Assembly (NCBI GenBank): GCA_024760505.1
Contig: CP058931.1
Span: forward strand, 1,250,001 to 1,314,000
DNA length: 64,000 nt
Direction: 5' to 3'
DNA from: Nitrospira sp.
GTDB lineage: Bacteria; Nitrospirota; Nitrospiria; Nitrospirales; UBA8639
Made by a program: the position numbers and the translations under genes. The notes under the pieces are model-generated. The model saw nothing but the letters and a program-made list of their open reading frames with translations. It was not told where the DNA came from and did no database searches. Shown piece by piece: positions 15,818-24,642 of the stretch (the first letter of the stretch is position 1; every line of letters begins with the position of its first letter).

Positions 15818-17287
15818 ATGGCCAAATTAGAACATCTCAATTTTCAGAACACCTATGCTGGCCTGCCGGATGTGTTTCATGAGCGCGTCAAGCCTACGCC
15901 TTTTCCTAATCCTTACCTCGTGAGCGTGAACCCGGCAGCCGCCGAATTACTCGATATTGACCCCACGGAATGGACCCGTCCGGAGTTTGCCGAATATTTC
16001 TGCGGGGCCAAACTGTTGCCTGGAAGCGATCCCATTGCCATGTTGTATTCGGGACATCAATTCGGGCATTACGTGCCGCAGCTCGGCGATGGGCGGGCCA
16101 TCATGCTGGGGGAGGTGCGCAATCAAAACGGGGAGCGGTGGGAGTTGCAATTGAAAGGCGCAGGGCTCACGCGATTTTCACGCGATGGCGATGGTCGTGC
16201 AGTGATGCGTTCGACCATTCGGGAATATCTCTGTGGCGAAGCCATGCATGGATTGGGGATTCCCACAACCCGCGGTTTATGTATTGTGGCCGGAGAAGAA
16301 ATTGTCTGGCGGGAAACGCCGGAACCGGGAGCCATGCTGCTCCGGATGGCGCCAACTCATGTGCGGTTTGGCAGTTTTGAAGTGTTTTACTATCGCCGCC
16401 AACATGAATACCTGAAAACGCTCTCAGATTATGTCATCGAACATCATTATCCGCATTTGGTCGGAGCAGAGAATCCCTACGCCAGACTGTTGCATGAGGT
16501 CGCGGTTCGCACCGGGCAGCTTGTGGCTCAATGGCAAGCCGTGGGGTGGGCGCATGGTGTCTTGAATACCGATAACATGTCCATCCTGGGGTTGACGATG
16601 GATTACGGCCCGTTCGGATTTATGGAACGCTACGATCCGACCTTTATCTGTAATCATTCAGACCATCACGGCCGGTATTCCTTTCAGAATCAACCCGACA
16701 TCGGCTATTGGAATATCCGGGCGCTGGCCAGAGCCTTGTCACCGTTAGTGGGCCAAGACGACGTCAACGGCATTGCGGAAATCTATGAAAAAGCGATGCT
16801 GGCGAAGTATGCCGAATTGATGCGGGCCAAGCTGGGGCTGGTCGAAGCGCACGCGGGAGACGACAAGCTCGTGACCGATCTGTTGAACCTCATGGACTCC
16901 AGCCGGGTGGATTACACCAACTTGTTCCGTGGATTGGGAGCCGTGCGTCAGGAGAGTTCGTTAGCGCCGGACGCATTACGGGACCAATTCCTTCATCGGG
17001 AAGCGTTTGACGATTGGACCGCACGATATCGGGAACGGCTTCGGGCCGAAAAAAGCGAGGATGAAGAGCGCCAAGCCAGAATGGATCGGGTGAATCCCAA
17101 GTACATCCTTCGAAATCATCTCGCACATCAGGCCATTAGCCAAGCGGTTCAGCAGAAGGACTATTCCGAAGTTGATCGATTATTGAATCTGCTGGGCGAC
17201 CCGTTTACTGACCGCCCCGGCATGGAATCCTATGCTGTGCCTCCGCCTCCCGGCGAACCACCGATTATCGTTTCGTGCTCTTCGTGA
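15818..17287 (+). CDS. selO: SelO-type protein adenylyltransferase (pseudokinase AMPylator)
   Basis: The 489-residue protein is a full-length member of the SelO (YdiU/UPF0061) family. These proteins have a kinase-like fold with inverted ATP binding and transfer AMP to Ser/Thr/Tyr of target proteins. Visible family features are YSGHQFGHYVPQLGDGRAIMLGE (catalytic region), the lysine in LQLKGAGLTRFSRDGDGRAVMRS, GVLNTDNMSILGLTMDYGPFGF (metal-binding loop) and the C-terminal end VSCSS. The cysteine third from the end corresponds to the selenocysteine of animal SelO. In enteric bacteria SelO responds to oxidative stress and modifies redox proteins. The start at 15818 agrees with the family. It stands alone on the plus strand, followed about 100 bp later by an SDR gene. 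Confidence 0.93.
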   Translation: MAKLEHLNFQNTYAGLPDVFHERVKPTPFPNPYLVSVNPAAAELLDIDPTEWTRPEFAEYFCGAKLLPGSDPIAMLYSGHQFGHYVPQLGDGRAIMLGEVRNQNGERWELQLKGAGLTRFSRDGDGRAVMRSTIREYLCGEAMHGLGIPTTRGLCIVAGEEIVWRETPEPGAMLLRMAPTHVRFGSFEVFYYRRQHEYLKTLSDYVIEHHYPHLVGAENPYARLLHEVAVRTGQLVAQWQAVGWAHGVLNTDNMSILGLTMDYGPFGFMERYDPTFICNHSDHHGRYSFQNQPDIGYWNIRALARALSPLVGQDDVNGIAEIYEKAMLAKYAELMRAKLGLVEAHAGDDKLVTDLLNLMDSSRVDYTNLFRGLGAVRQESSLAPDALRDQFLHREAFDDWTARYRERLRAEKSEDEERQARMDRVNPKYILRNHLAHQAISQAVQQKDYSEVDRLLNLLGDPFTDRPGMESYAVPPPPGEPPIIVSCSS

Positions 17288-17390
17288 ACAATTCAACAAC
17301 AATATAGGTCAAACCTGGTCGGGAATTTCCAATCATCCGTCATGGGAAGGGAGTGTCATCAGGACTCTGGAACTGAACGGTTAAAGGGTC

Positions 17391-18149
17391 TTGGTGACAG
17401 CTTCATCAGGGGGCATCGGGCTGGAAATCGCGCGTGCTCTCGCCGCCGAGGGCGCTACAGTCGTGATTAACGGTCGGACGCAGGCCGGCGTGGACCAAGC
17501 TATGGCGGAGCTCCGAGCCGATCTTCCCCATGAAGAAATGATTCCTCTTGTTGCTGATAACGGAACTGCCGCCGGGTGCAATTTCACCATCTCCCAAGTG
17601 CCCGAGGTCGATATTCTGGTCAACAATCTCGGCATCTACGAGGCTGTCGGATTTTTCGAGGAAACGGATCAGGCGTGGCAGGAGATGTTCGAAATCAATA
17701 TCATGAGCGGCGTGCGGCTCGCCCGTCATTACCTCCACGGCATGCTTGAACGTGGTCATGGGCGCGTGGTCTTCATTTCAAGCGAATCGGGCGTCTCTCC
17801 GGCTCCCGAAATGGCACACTACAGCGCAACCAAAACCATGCAATTAAGCATCGCACGCTCATTGGCCGAACTCACCAAAGGGACGGAGGTCACGGTCAAT
17901 TCAGTCCTCCCCGGTCCCACCCGCACGGAAAGCGTGGAAAAGTTCATCCGGAACATATTTCCTGATCTTCCGCCCGCTGAAGCCGGACGCCGTTTTATGT
18001 CGGAGAATCGCCCGACCTCCCTGATCGGTCGGCTGATTGATCCAAAAGAAATAGGTGAGATCGTGGCGTTCGTCTGCAGTGCCCGCGCCTCGGTGATCAA
18101 TGGGTCCTGCATCCGGGCCGAAGGGGGTCTGGTGCGGTCGGTCTTTTGA
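17391..18149 (+). CDS. SDR-family oxidoreductase, N-terminus cut by an in-frame stop
   Basis: The protein has the classic short-chain dehydrogenase layout: the nucleotide motif TASSGGIGLEIA, NNLGIYEA, the catalytic Ser in FISSESG, YSATK (Tyr and Lys) and PGPTRTES. The start codons available (TTG at 17391, GTG at 17394) fall inside the first beta strand. Directly upstream in the same frame the DNA reads RTLELNG, then TAA at 17382-17384, then RV and the frame. This is exactly where family members have an NGK-R/A-VLVT start, so a lysine codon AAA seems to have become TAA. The gene may be a recent pseudogene, or it may be translated from the TTG without the start of strand one. Confidence 0.7.
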   Translation: MVTASSGGIGLEIARALAAEGATVVINGRTQAGVDQAMAELRADLPHEEMIPLVADNGTAAGCNFTISQVPEVDILVNNLGIYEAVGFFEETDQAWQEMFEINIMSGVRLARHYLHGMLERGHGRVVFISSESGVSPAPEMAHYSATKTMQLSIARSLAELTKGTEVTVNSVLPGPTRTESVEKFIRNIFPDLPPAEAGRRFMSENRPTSLIGRLIDPKEIGEIVAFVCSARASVINGSCIRAEGGLVRSVF

Positions 18150-18268
18150 TGAAACAGGCCAATAAGCAAAAAGACCTTTTCGAAAAATCCTTGGGTGTAA
18201 TCAGGAAAACAATAGAAGGAGCAATCCCTTTCCTGGTAAGGAGTGGGCTGAGGAGATAGAGTAATTCC

Positions 18269-18952
18269 ATGCGCATGATTCTTCTTTTTCTCCTGCTCAT
18301 GATTGTCGTGTTGGGACCCCAACTGTGGGTGTGGTGGGTCTTCCGCCAATATCGCCATCACCGGGAGGATCTTGGAGGAACGGGTGGGGAGTTAGCGCGG
18401 CATTTACTCAATCGGTTTGGTCTGCAACAGGTGCGTGTGGAACCCACGCCGATGGGAGACCATTACAATCCCGAAACCAAAGTCGTTGGTTTAAACCCGC
18501 AGCATTACAACGGCAGATCCCTCACAGCGGCAGTAATTGCAGCGCATGAAGTCGGCCATGCTTTGCAAGATCATGAGGGCTATACCCTCTTGAAAGATCG
18601 AACCCACCTGATCAAATTTGCACAAAAAGCCGAAAAGGCTGGATCCTACTTGATGCTGGGGATTCCTGTCCTGGCTGGAGTGACCCGGATTCCTGCCGTG
18701 GGCCTTGCTGTCCTAGTCGTGGCGATCGGAACCATGAGCGTCTCCGCCATGGTGCATCTCATCACCTTACCCGTGGAATGGAATGCCAGTTTTCGGCGGG
18801 CCCTGCCGATCCTTAGAGAAGGCGGCTATCTGGCACCTCCGGATTTGCATGGCGCCAAACGTATCCTCACTGCTGCCGCTCTCACCTATGTCGCTTCCTC
18901 ACTTTTCAGCCTGGTGAATATGTGGCGGTGGATTCGATTGGTCAGGCGGTAA
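18269..18952 (+). CDS. membrane zinc metallopeptidase, YugP (Zn_peptidase_2) family
   Basis: The 227-residue protein has an N-terminal transmembrane helix (MILLFLLLMIVVLGPQLWVWW). An HExxH zinc site lies in AVIAAHEVGHALQDHEGY (about residue 92-96). Two hydrophobic segments follow in the middle (YLMLGIPVLAGV, AVGLAVLVVAIGTMSVSA), and a C-terminal segment ends in SLFSLVNMWRWIRLVRR. This is the layout of YugP-like neutral zinc peptidases of unknown substrate. The last 184 bp of this gene are found again, diverged, at 21359-21542 after the next gene, so the gene marks one edge of a duplication that flanks accessory DNA. Confidence 0.87.
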   Translation: MRMILLFLLLMIVVLGPQLWVWWVFRQYRHHREDLGGTGGELARHLLNRFGLQQVRVEPTPMGDHYNPETKVVGLNPQHYNGRSLTAAVIAAHEVGHALQDHEGYTLLKDRTHLIKFAQKAEKAGSYLMLGIPVLAGVTRIPAVGLAVLVVAIGTMSVSAMVHLITLPVEWNASFRRALPILREGGYLAPPDLHGAKRILTAAALTYVASSLFSLVNMWRWIRLVRR

Positions 18953-19270
18953 ATCTCCTTGGAGACGTCCTGCGGATACGCTTGGGAATGCAACAATATG
19001 ATATCCTTCCTTTCCTCTTAGATCCCCATCCGGAATAAACAAACGCATCGACAGTCAGGAAAGCGGGCGAATCTATTAATTTTTTGATTAGGAAGCCAGA
19101 TTCCTGGGGAAATGGAAATGAAATTCCGTATGCTTCTTGTGGCTGGTCTTAAGTTGACGGAATTCAATTTCGACCTATGTGGGACCGACGAAATAGTAGA
19201 TCCGATGCAATCCATCCTGTGAAGCTTTCCGGGAAGTTCAACAACTGAATTGGTTTTAAATGACGATCCT
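18953..19270. other. intergenic region before the KAP-like gene
   Basis: About 300 bp without a gene. In all three forward frames I found no P-loop (Walker A) or other piece that would extend the following protein. Similarity between the two metallopeptidase copies ends exactly at the stop codon, so this is already cargo DNA. Confidence 0.4.
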
Positions 19271-21304
19271 ATGGAGGACACCGCCATATTGAATACAAAT
19301 AGGCCTGAAAATTCCTCATCTGATGAGGGAATTGTCCGGCCCAGGATTTCTCTGTCTCCAGAAGAAATGGAATCCATAGATCGCGACCCCTATTTCTCAG
19401 ACAAGGATGACCATGTTTCCTCAATAGTTAGACTGTTGAGAAATCTCGAGATTGATGAGAAAAGAATTGAAGGTTTTGAGAAAATTTTCACTCCAATCTA
19501 CGCCTCCCAGTTATCGAAGCTGTTTCACACCCTAGAGTGCAGAAACCTTTTCTTACATGGTCTCAATCAAAGTCTCCCTCCTTTGAAGGAAAAGGTTCAT
19601 TTTTCAGATTTCCTGATTCTGGAAGCATTCAGGACCTTTTACCCTAACGTCTACGAAGATATCTTTGAATATCCGTGGATATACCTCCCACCTTGGGGTG
19701 AGGAGGCATTCTTTTCTTTCCCCTATGAATTCACCACCAGAGATGACAGAACTTACCTCCTCATCAAAGAGCACATCGAAACGCTATGTGAAAACCAGGA
19801 GAAGCCGGAGGTCTTGCGCCAACTTCTTCAAATATTATTCTTTGAGGTGCGTAAGGGATTTTCCACAACCTATGTTGAAGATGGTGCCTCGGAGCGGGAA
19901 TATCTCCGTCAGAAACGGCTGAGTCATCCGGCCGTTTTCTGGAAATACCTCACGTTGAGTGTTCCGGCCGGGGAAGCGCCGGAACAGGTTGTCGAATCCT
20001 TCATTAATACGTGGAGTCGGTTTGGCCAAGACGAGTTGGGAAAGGATGGTTATTCCCATCGTTCAAGTGTGAAAAATAGGAAACAGCTAAGTGAGCTATG
20101 GCAGAAGAGTCATCTGTTTATGCCAGGAATGACCCGTGAAACCACGGTCGTACTTATAGAATCCCTGTACAAGAATATGCATCTCTTCAAAAGAGAAGAA
20201 ACTGATATTTTTCATGACCCGGAGTCCTTGGCCGCAATCCGCCTTCTGTTTGATCTTCTAGACAACAAGTTGCACTCAGATGAGATGGAAGTTGTGTTAG
20301 GGGACCTCATCCAAAAAACTCCGTCCTATGAGCTTGCCGTTCGAGTCGTGGATAACGTTCGAAGCAGAATGAGGGATTTATTCAATATCCCCGGGCAAAG
20401 CAATTGTTATGCACTGAGCTCACAATTGGATGAGAGGCTCACTGCATATTTCATTGAAGGAAGACGAAATATTTTCAATGAAGAAAAGAATTACGGGTAC
20501 ATATTGGCTCAATGGGGCACTTACAAGCCGCAAAATAATCTGAAGGTCAATGCTTATGTCTTTGAGCTCGTCAAAGAAGGTCCCACCGCCATAGGGAAAG
20601 TGCTCGGTGTGTACACGAACAACCATGGGGACAAAACTGGAATTCGGATTAGATGGGAGGACCTTGCCAAAATTTATGATGAACATCGGCTGTACGAACT
20701 TGCAAGCCAATACCTCGATTCTTCTTATTCTAACGGCGATGAAAGAAAAGCCGTAGAACTATTCATGAGTCAGTATGAAGAGCGCACGGGAGCTGCGGCA
20801 CTTGAAATGACTCAGCAAGCAAATAAACAGATGTTCATGCACGCCTTCAGTCAAGGAATTCAGTTGTTCAGGGTAGGCCAATACGAATTGGCATTGGAAG
20901 AATTCAATCGGGCTCTTGACATCACTGATTGGAATGATGAGGTTCATTTGGTCCGATTTTTAAAGGTACAAAAATGGCATACCCTGCTCGAGCTTGGACT
21001 GAAAAGCGAAGGTGAGGTTCGAACACAATTTCATTCGGGTGCTCAGAGGATTGCTTCAGATGATGGCGAGATTCGAGACTTATTCAATGCGGCGTTTCCA
21101 AAAGGTGCCGCGCACGCAGTACAAGAACTGTACTGCTGTATTTTTTATTACCTCCAATGGGAGGCTGCGTCAGCCGTTGAAAAAGATTCAGTAAAAAAAT
21201 ACTTTGACGCTCACTTCAGCCTTGCGACTGCCAAAAGAACTTTCGGAGGGACCGAGGAAATAACGAAACGTTGCCGTGAGCTATTGGTGCTGTTAAGACT
21301 ATGA
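19271..21304 (+). CDS. large cytosolic protein resembling the C-terminal half of KAP-type P-loop NTPases
   Basis: From the ATG at 19271 (a TTG at 19250 is also in frame) the product has 677 residues. The first third contains LSKLFHTLECRNLFLHGLN and VHFSDFLILEAFRTFYPNVYEDIF, which resemble the segment after the NTPase core in KAP proteins (the R-x-hKRhhN and DFhhLEhhRhFYPxhY pattern). No Walker A or Walker B is visible, and none lies upstream. The remainder is helical, with a repeat-like stretch near residue 540 (FSQGIQLFRVGQYELALEEFNRALDI) that looks like one TPR. The base composition is more AT-rich than neighbours, as in acquired DNA. It may be a truncated or NTPase-free defence- or membrane-related protein; the function is unknown. 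The gene is enclosed by the duplicated metallopeptidase 3' end. Confidence 0.6.
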   Translation: MEDTAILNTNRPENSSSDEGIVRPRISLSPEEMESIDRDPYFSDKDDHVSSIVRLLRNLEIDEKRIEGFEKIFTPIYASQLSKLFHTLECRNLFLHGLNQSLPPLKEKVHFSDFLILEAFRTFYPNVYEDIFEYPWIYLPPWGEEAFFSFPYEFTTRDDRTYLLIKEHIETLCENQEKPEVLRQLLQILFFEVRKGFSTTYVEDGASEREYLRQKRLSHPAVFWKYLTLSVPAGEAPEQVVESFINTWSRFGQDELGKDGYSHRSSVKNRKQLSELWQKSHLFMPGMTRETTVVLIESLYKNMHLFKREETDIFHDPESLAAIRLLFDLLDNKLHSDEMEVVLGDLIQKTPSYELAVRVVDNVRSRMRDLFNIPGQSNCYALSSQLDERLTAYFIEGRRNIFNEEKNYGYILAQWGTYKPQNNLKVNAYVFELVKEGPTAIGKVLGVYTNNHGDKTGIRIRWEDLAKIYDEHRLYELASQYLDSSYSNGDERKAVELFMSQYEERTGAAALEMTQQANKQMFMHAFSQGIQLFRVGQYELALEEFNRALDITDWNDEVHLVRFLKVQKWHTLLELGLKSEGEVRTQFHSGAQRIASDDGEIRDLFNAAFPKGAAHAVQELYCCIFYYLQWEAASAVEKDSVKKYFDAHFSLATAKRTFGGTEEITKRCRELLVLLRL

Positions 21305-21358
21305 AGAGTGAAAAGGTGCCGAAAAAAACCTACCAATCGGGGATCGTTCCAATTTCGA

Positions 21359-21542
21359 ACCCGTGGAATGAATTGCCACGTTTCGGCGGGTCCTTTTCAT
21401 CCTGGATGAAGGCGGCTCTCTGGCATCTCCGGATTTGCACAGCGCCAAACGGATCCTCACCGCCGTGGCCCTTACCTGTGTCGCCTCCTCTCTCTTCAGC
21501 CTGGTGAATATGTGGCGATGGATTCGATTGGTCCGGCGGTAA
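21359..21542 (+). pseudogene. 3' remnant of a second YugP-type metallopeptidase gene
   Basis: The frame FRRVLFILDEGGSLASPDL, then SAKRILTAVALTCVASSLFSL and VNMWRWIRLVRR-stop, matches the last 55 or so residues of the protein ending at 18952, with a few substitutions and small indels at the 5' edge. It lacks start, HExxH and N-terminal helix. DNA similarity begins at ACCCGTGGAATG (21359, equal to 18769) and ends at the stop codon in both copies. It is the right-hand arm of a direct repeat around the KAP-like gene. Confidence 0.85.
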
Positions 21543-21712
21543 GTGTTCGTGGGGGCAGGTTCGATAAATCCCGGGCCGACAAGCCGATCGAAAATGGGCA
21601 GTCTTCTTTCCGACGTCAGGGCTCAATGTTCGCTGATGCACTTGCCAAGCTCCCTGAATTTGCTTAGCACCATTTTTCAAATTCACGGCCGGGCAGGACT
21701 GGAATTTTTCCC

Positions 21713-22393
21713 ATGAATGGACGATTAGGCTGCCTTCCGATTTTCCTGTTTCTCCTGCTCCTCTTCCTGCTTCCACTCGTGTTTGTCCAATTCATGGGAC
21801 TGGCCCTGGTCAAACTACGATTGGACCCCTCTGCCGCCATGCTCGTGATCGTGGGCATTTTCCTGGGGAGCGTCGTCAATATTCCCATTACACGTATTGC
21901 CCGTCAGGATGAAGTGATCGCTCACCCCTACCCCCTGTTTGGTTTTCTGGACATTGGGTCTCACCTTCAACGAAGTCCGAGGGAAACCATCCTGGCCGTG
22001 AATCTGGGAGGCTGCGTCGTTCCCACGCTGGTGGCCGTGTATGAAATTCTTCAAATTATGGTGGACTCCTGGATCTACCTCTTCCCGATCGTGCTGGCTG
22101 TAGCCATCAATACGGCGGTGTGTTATCGGCTGGCGAAGCCGGTCAAGGGGATCGGTATCGCCATGCCGGCATTGGTCCCCCCGCTGGTGGCAGCGCTGAC
22201 AGCACTACTCTTTGCCCCTGCTGAAGCACCATCGGTGGCCTTTGTCGCCGGGGTGTTTGGTCCCCTCTTGGGCGCGGATATCTTGCACATACGGGAGATC
22301 CCGCACATCGCCACCGGCATGGCCAGCATCGGGGGTGCCGGCACCTTTGACGGCATCGTCCTCTCCGGAATTCTGGCCGCCTACCTGGCGTAA
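21713..22393 (+). CDS. DUF1614 integral membrane protein
   Basis: The 226-residue protein has about six hydrophobic helices. It matches the DUF1614 pattern: a leading helix (IFLFLLLLFLLPLVFVQFM), GSVVNIPI, AVNLGGCVVPTLVAVYE in the middle, and VFGPLLGADILHIREI with SIGGAGTFDGIVLSGILAAYL at the end. The Asp/His/Glu of the LGADILHIREI loop and the glycine-rich GGAGTFDG stretch are conserved in the family, whose role is not known. The start ATG at 21713 follows the metallopeptidase remnant by 170 bp. The gene is convergent with the DsrE-like gene. Confidence 0.88.
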   Translation: MNGRLGCLPIFLFLLLLFLLPLVFVQFMGLALVKLRLDPSAAMLVIVGIFLGSVVNIPITRIARQDEVIAHPYPLFGFLDIGSHLQRSPRETILAVNLGGCVVPTLVAVYEILQIMVDSWIYLFPIVLAVAINTAVCYRLAKPVKGIGIAMPALVPPLVAALTALLFAPAEAPSVAFVAGVFGPLLGADILHIREIPHIATGMASIGGAGTFDGIVLSGILAAYLA

Positions 22394-22704
22394 TTCGCTC
22401 AAAACAGATGAAAGTTCTCTTTAACACCAGAGGGGGGAAGATGGGAATAAAAAAAGCGGATGAAGTGTTTTCCTGTGAGAGTTTATCCTCTCGTTTTGGA
22501 AACTTGGAGAGGTATTAGGATTCCCACTTCACTCCGGTGGGTCTTCACACCACCTCTGCCCTCGATTCCTTCTTCTGTTTGTGTTCCTCTCAGCAACACT
22601 GTCATCCACCCGGTTTTAAGATAAGCATTTCCTAGAGTTCTTCAAGCTTTGCCAAAAAGCTCCCCGACAATGCCACGCTCTGGCACTGTCGAAACAAAAG
22701 AAAC
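22394..22704. other. convergent intergenic region
   Basis: About 310 bp between two convergent genes. Apart from the hairpin at 22665-22691 I see nothing with coding or regulatory character. Confidence 0.4.
22665..22691 (-). terminator. terminator hairpin of the DsrE-like gene
   Basis: CGACA-A-TGCCA pairs with TGGCA-C-TGTCG around a CGCTC loop (one mismatch). On the minus strand it is followed by GGGGAGCTTTTTGG, a short T tract, right after the stop at 22705. Confidence 0.55.
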
Positions 22705-23064
22705 TTAAAACGATAACACTTTGTCACGTTCGGCCACAGCCTGGATGTAGTCCGGCATGCCTTTAATCGTGGCCCCTTCGACCAGATCCGTTTCTTTTAC
22801 ATGACGAGCCACCGCACAAGCCCCGCAGACCCATAAGGGAATCTTAGCCGTCTGCACCGCTGTCAGCAGGTCTTTTAGAGGGGTCAGATTCACACCGACG
22901 ACGTGATCCGCCGTCCCTTTTCGGCTCAACGTCACCGCCTCGCTCCATAGCCACAGGACAACGTCATGGCCTTGTTCCTTGGCAGTTTTGGCGGCCATAA
23001 ATGGAAGCGTCGCCAATGTGGGATCATCCGTGCCCCGGCTGCCGGAAATAAGAAATCGTGCCAT
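22705..23064 (-). CDS. DsrE-family sulfur-trafficking-like protein
   Basis: The ATG at 23064 has AGGAGG 6 nt upstream, giving 119 residues. The fold markers are MARFLISGSRGTDDPTLATLPF, the helix AAKTAKEQGHDVVLWLWSEAV and WVCGACAVARHV. The last places two cysteines in the loop where DsrE/DsrF-type proteins carry their sulfur-binding cysteine. Such proteins bind sulfane sulfur or act in its transfer. The gene lies 33 nt downstream of a TsdA-like thiosulfate dehydrogenase gene (now frameshifted), a pairing that suggests handling of thiosulfate- or tetrathionate-derived sulfur. The protein has no signal peptide, so it is cytosolic. Family call is good; the substrate is inferred. Confidence 0.8.
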   Translation of the reverse strand: MARFLISGSRGTDDPTLATLPFMAAKTAKEQGHDVVLWLWSEAVTLSRKGTADHVVGVNLTPLKDLLTAVQTAKIPLWVCGACAVARHVKETDLVEGATIKGMPDYIQAVAERDKVLSF

Positions 23065-23097
23065 ATATCTCTCCTCCTCTGTGATAATAATGAACAA

Positions 23098-24026
23098 TTA
23101 ATAGGGGGAATCGACAGGTTTTCCTCCCTTTGGCCAATCGAAGGCCTTCAGTGCATAATCAGGTCGCGAGTGACTATTCATGAACGCGGCCACATCATAG
23201 GCATCCGCATCAGGTAAGGTTCCAGGCCGTTTGAAGGGCATCGTCGTTTTGATGAATCCGGCGGCCTTACTCAGCCGTGCGAGTCCTGAGGCAATATTAA
23301 AAGACCTGGGCCCCCAGAGCGGTGGAGCCACCATGGTGCCTTGGCTGTCAGGGCCATGACAACCCGCGCAAGAGTTTGCGAACACGTAATGTCCATGTTG
23401 CTCTCCGGTTTTCGAGTCATCGTCATGAGTGAAAATTTCAACCAGGATAAATCAGCAGAAGGCAGAACGTTTTGGGAGAGACAGGACATGTAGGCTGGAA
23501 TCGCCTCTGTTTCAGGGCTGTGGGGCGGCAAAGCCTTCCCATTCAAACTTCGTTCAAAGCATTCATTGATCCGATCTCCCAGGGAAATTTCCTTGCCGAC
23601 ACGCGCTTTATATTGAGGGTAGGCATAGAGAACCCCCACATAGGTGCCGGCTCCGACTTTCCGCCCGGCATCCAAATGACAATTAGTACAGGATAAGGCA
23701 TTGCCCACGAAGGTCTTGGCGTAGGTTTGAGTGTTCACAGTCAGGTTATAGCCCAGCCGGATGCTATCGCCCTCAGGAGTCGAGGGAATGGAATCCAAGG
23801 AAGGCATGGCGGGCATTACACCCGAAGAAAGGGGCGTGCCATCGGTTCCAGGATAAGACGGCCCAGGCCCTAACCATACCGCTCCGCAAACCAGAATTCC
23901 CATACAACAGATAAACGTCCGGGTTCGCTGAATGACATGATTTATTATCACAGTTAGGGTTTTCCGAATGTTGATTGATTCCAGTATCTTGTATTCACCC
24001 TTCGAAAGGGGACTCCACATCGCCAC
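23098..24026 (-). pseudogene. tsdA: frameshifted TsdA-like dihaem cytochrome (thiosulfate dehydrogenase)
   Basis: Two overlapping frames together encode one dihaem protein. The first part, starting at 24026, has a hydrophobic signal (CMGILVCGAVWLG), then LGYNLTVNTQTYAKTFVGNALSC, CTNCHLDAGRKVGAGTY and INECFERSLNGKALPP. These are the first haem site and typical TsdA neighbours. Near 23440-23455 the reading must shift by one base to continue with GEQHGHYVFANSCAGCHGPD, PPLWGPRSFNIASGLARL and MPFKRPGTLPDADAYDVAAFMNS, ending at 23098. Without the shift the first frame runs on into unrelated sequence to 23271. TsdA joins two thiosulfates to tetrathionate, or does the reverse. It may be a true inactivation, a sequencing error or a programmed shift; no classical slippery motif stands out. 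Confidence 0.78.
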
Positions 24027-24642
24027 CCATCCTAACCCTGCTCATGAAACACCACAAGGATGCGGGCTCCTTATTTTACTATGCCCACGCAAAAGCGAAA
24101 ACAGATGCTAAAATTGATAGAAAGAGATTTTTTAGTGGATCGATGGAAGCCTTAGTTTATAAAACCGGCCCCTCAGGCTCTGTCCGCAGGGAAATTTGAG
24201 ACAGAAGCAAAGTATTGTGACGTGGCAATGAACCACAATGACAGGGTCGTATGAAAGGCCAGAGGAAAGCCCCATTGAGAACAAATGGACTAACTGGCTT
24301 GCGCAAAAACACAGATATCTTGAACTGAGTCCCAACGATGGAGCCAGGGGCTCACAGGTTTCACTCGGTGCCATCCGACCTGCTAAATGGACTCAATTCA
24401 TATAGGTACAGTCCGTGTGTTCGCGGTTGCCACCGCTCTAATGATATAAATTCCTTGCCTCTACCCATGGTTCTCTCCAACGTACAAGAAACCGAACTAG
24501 ATTGCCGGCGGAGCGAACGAGCTTCGTAACGTTGCATTGCAAGACCCGAACCCCGGTCCATTCCTTTTAATTCCCAAATTTTGTAAGGTGATGGTTTTCA
24601 TCCCATCGAACAAATTAAGGCTGACTTTCTGAAGGTAACTTG
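24027..24642. other. long intergenic region before the pentapeptide-repeat gene
   Basis: About 615 bp. Short frames lack ribosome sites. I checked for tRNA-like arms and conserved RNA motifs and saw none. AAGG 6 nt before the ATG at 24643 is the only site I can assign. The region presumably holds divergent promoters for tsdA and the pentapeptide gene. Confidence 0.4.

Noticed and set aside
24330..24560. Possible tRNA or structured RNA in the long gap before the pentapeptide gene
   Set aside because: I could not find a T-arm (GTTCRA) with paired arms, an acceptor stem or a CCA end. Nothing supports an RNA gene.
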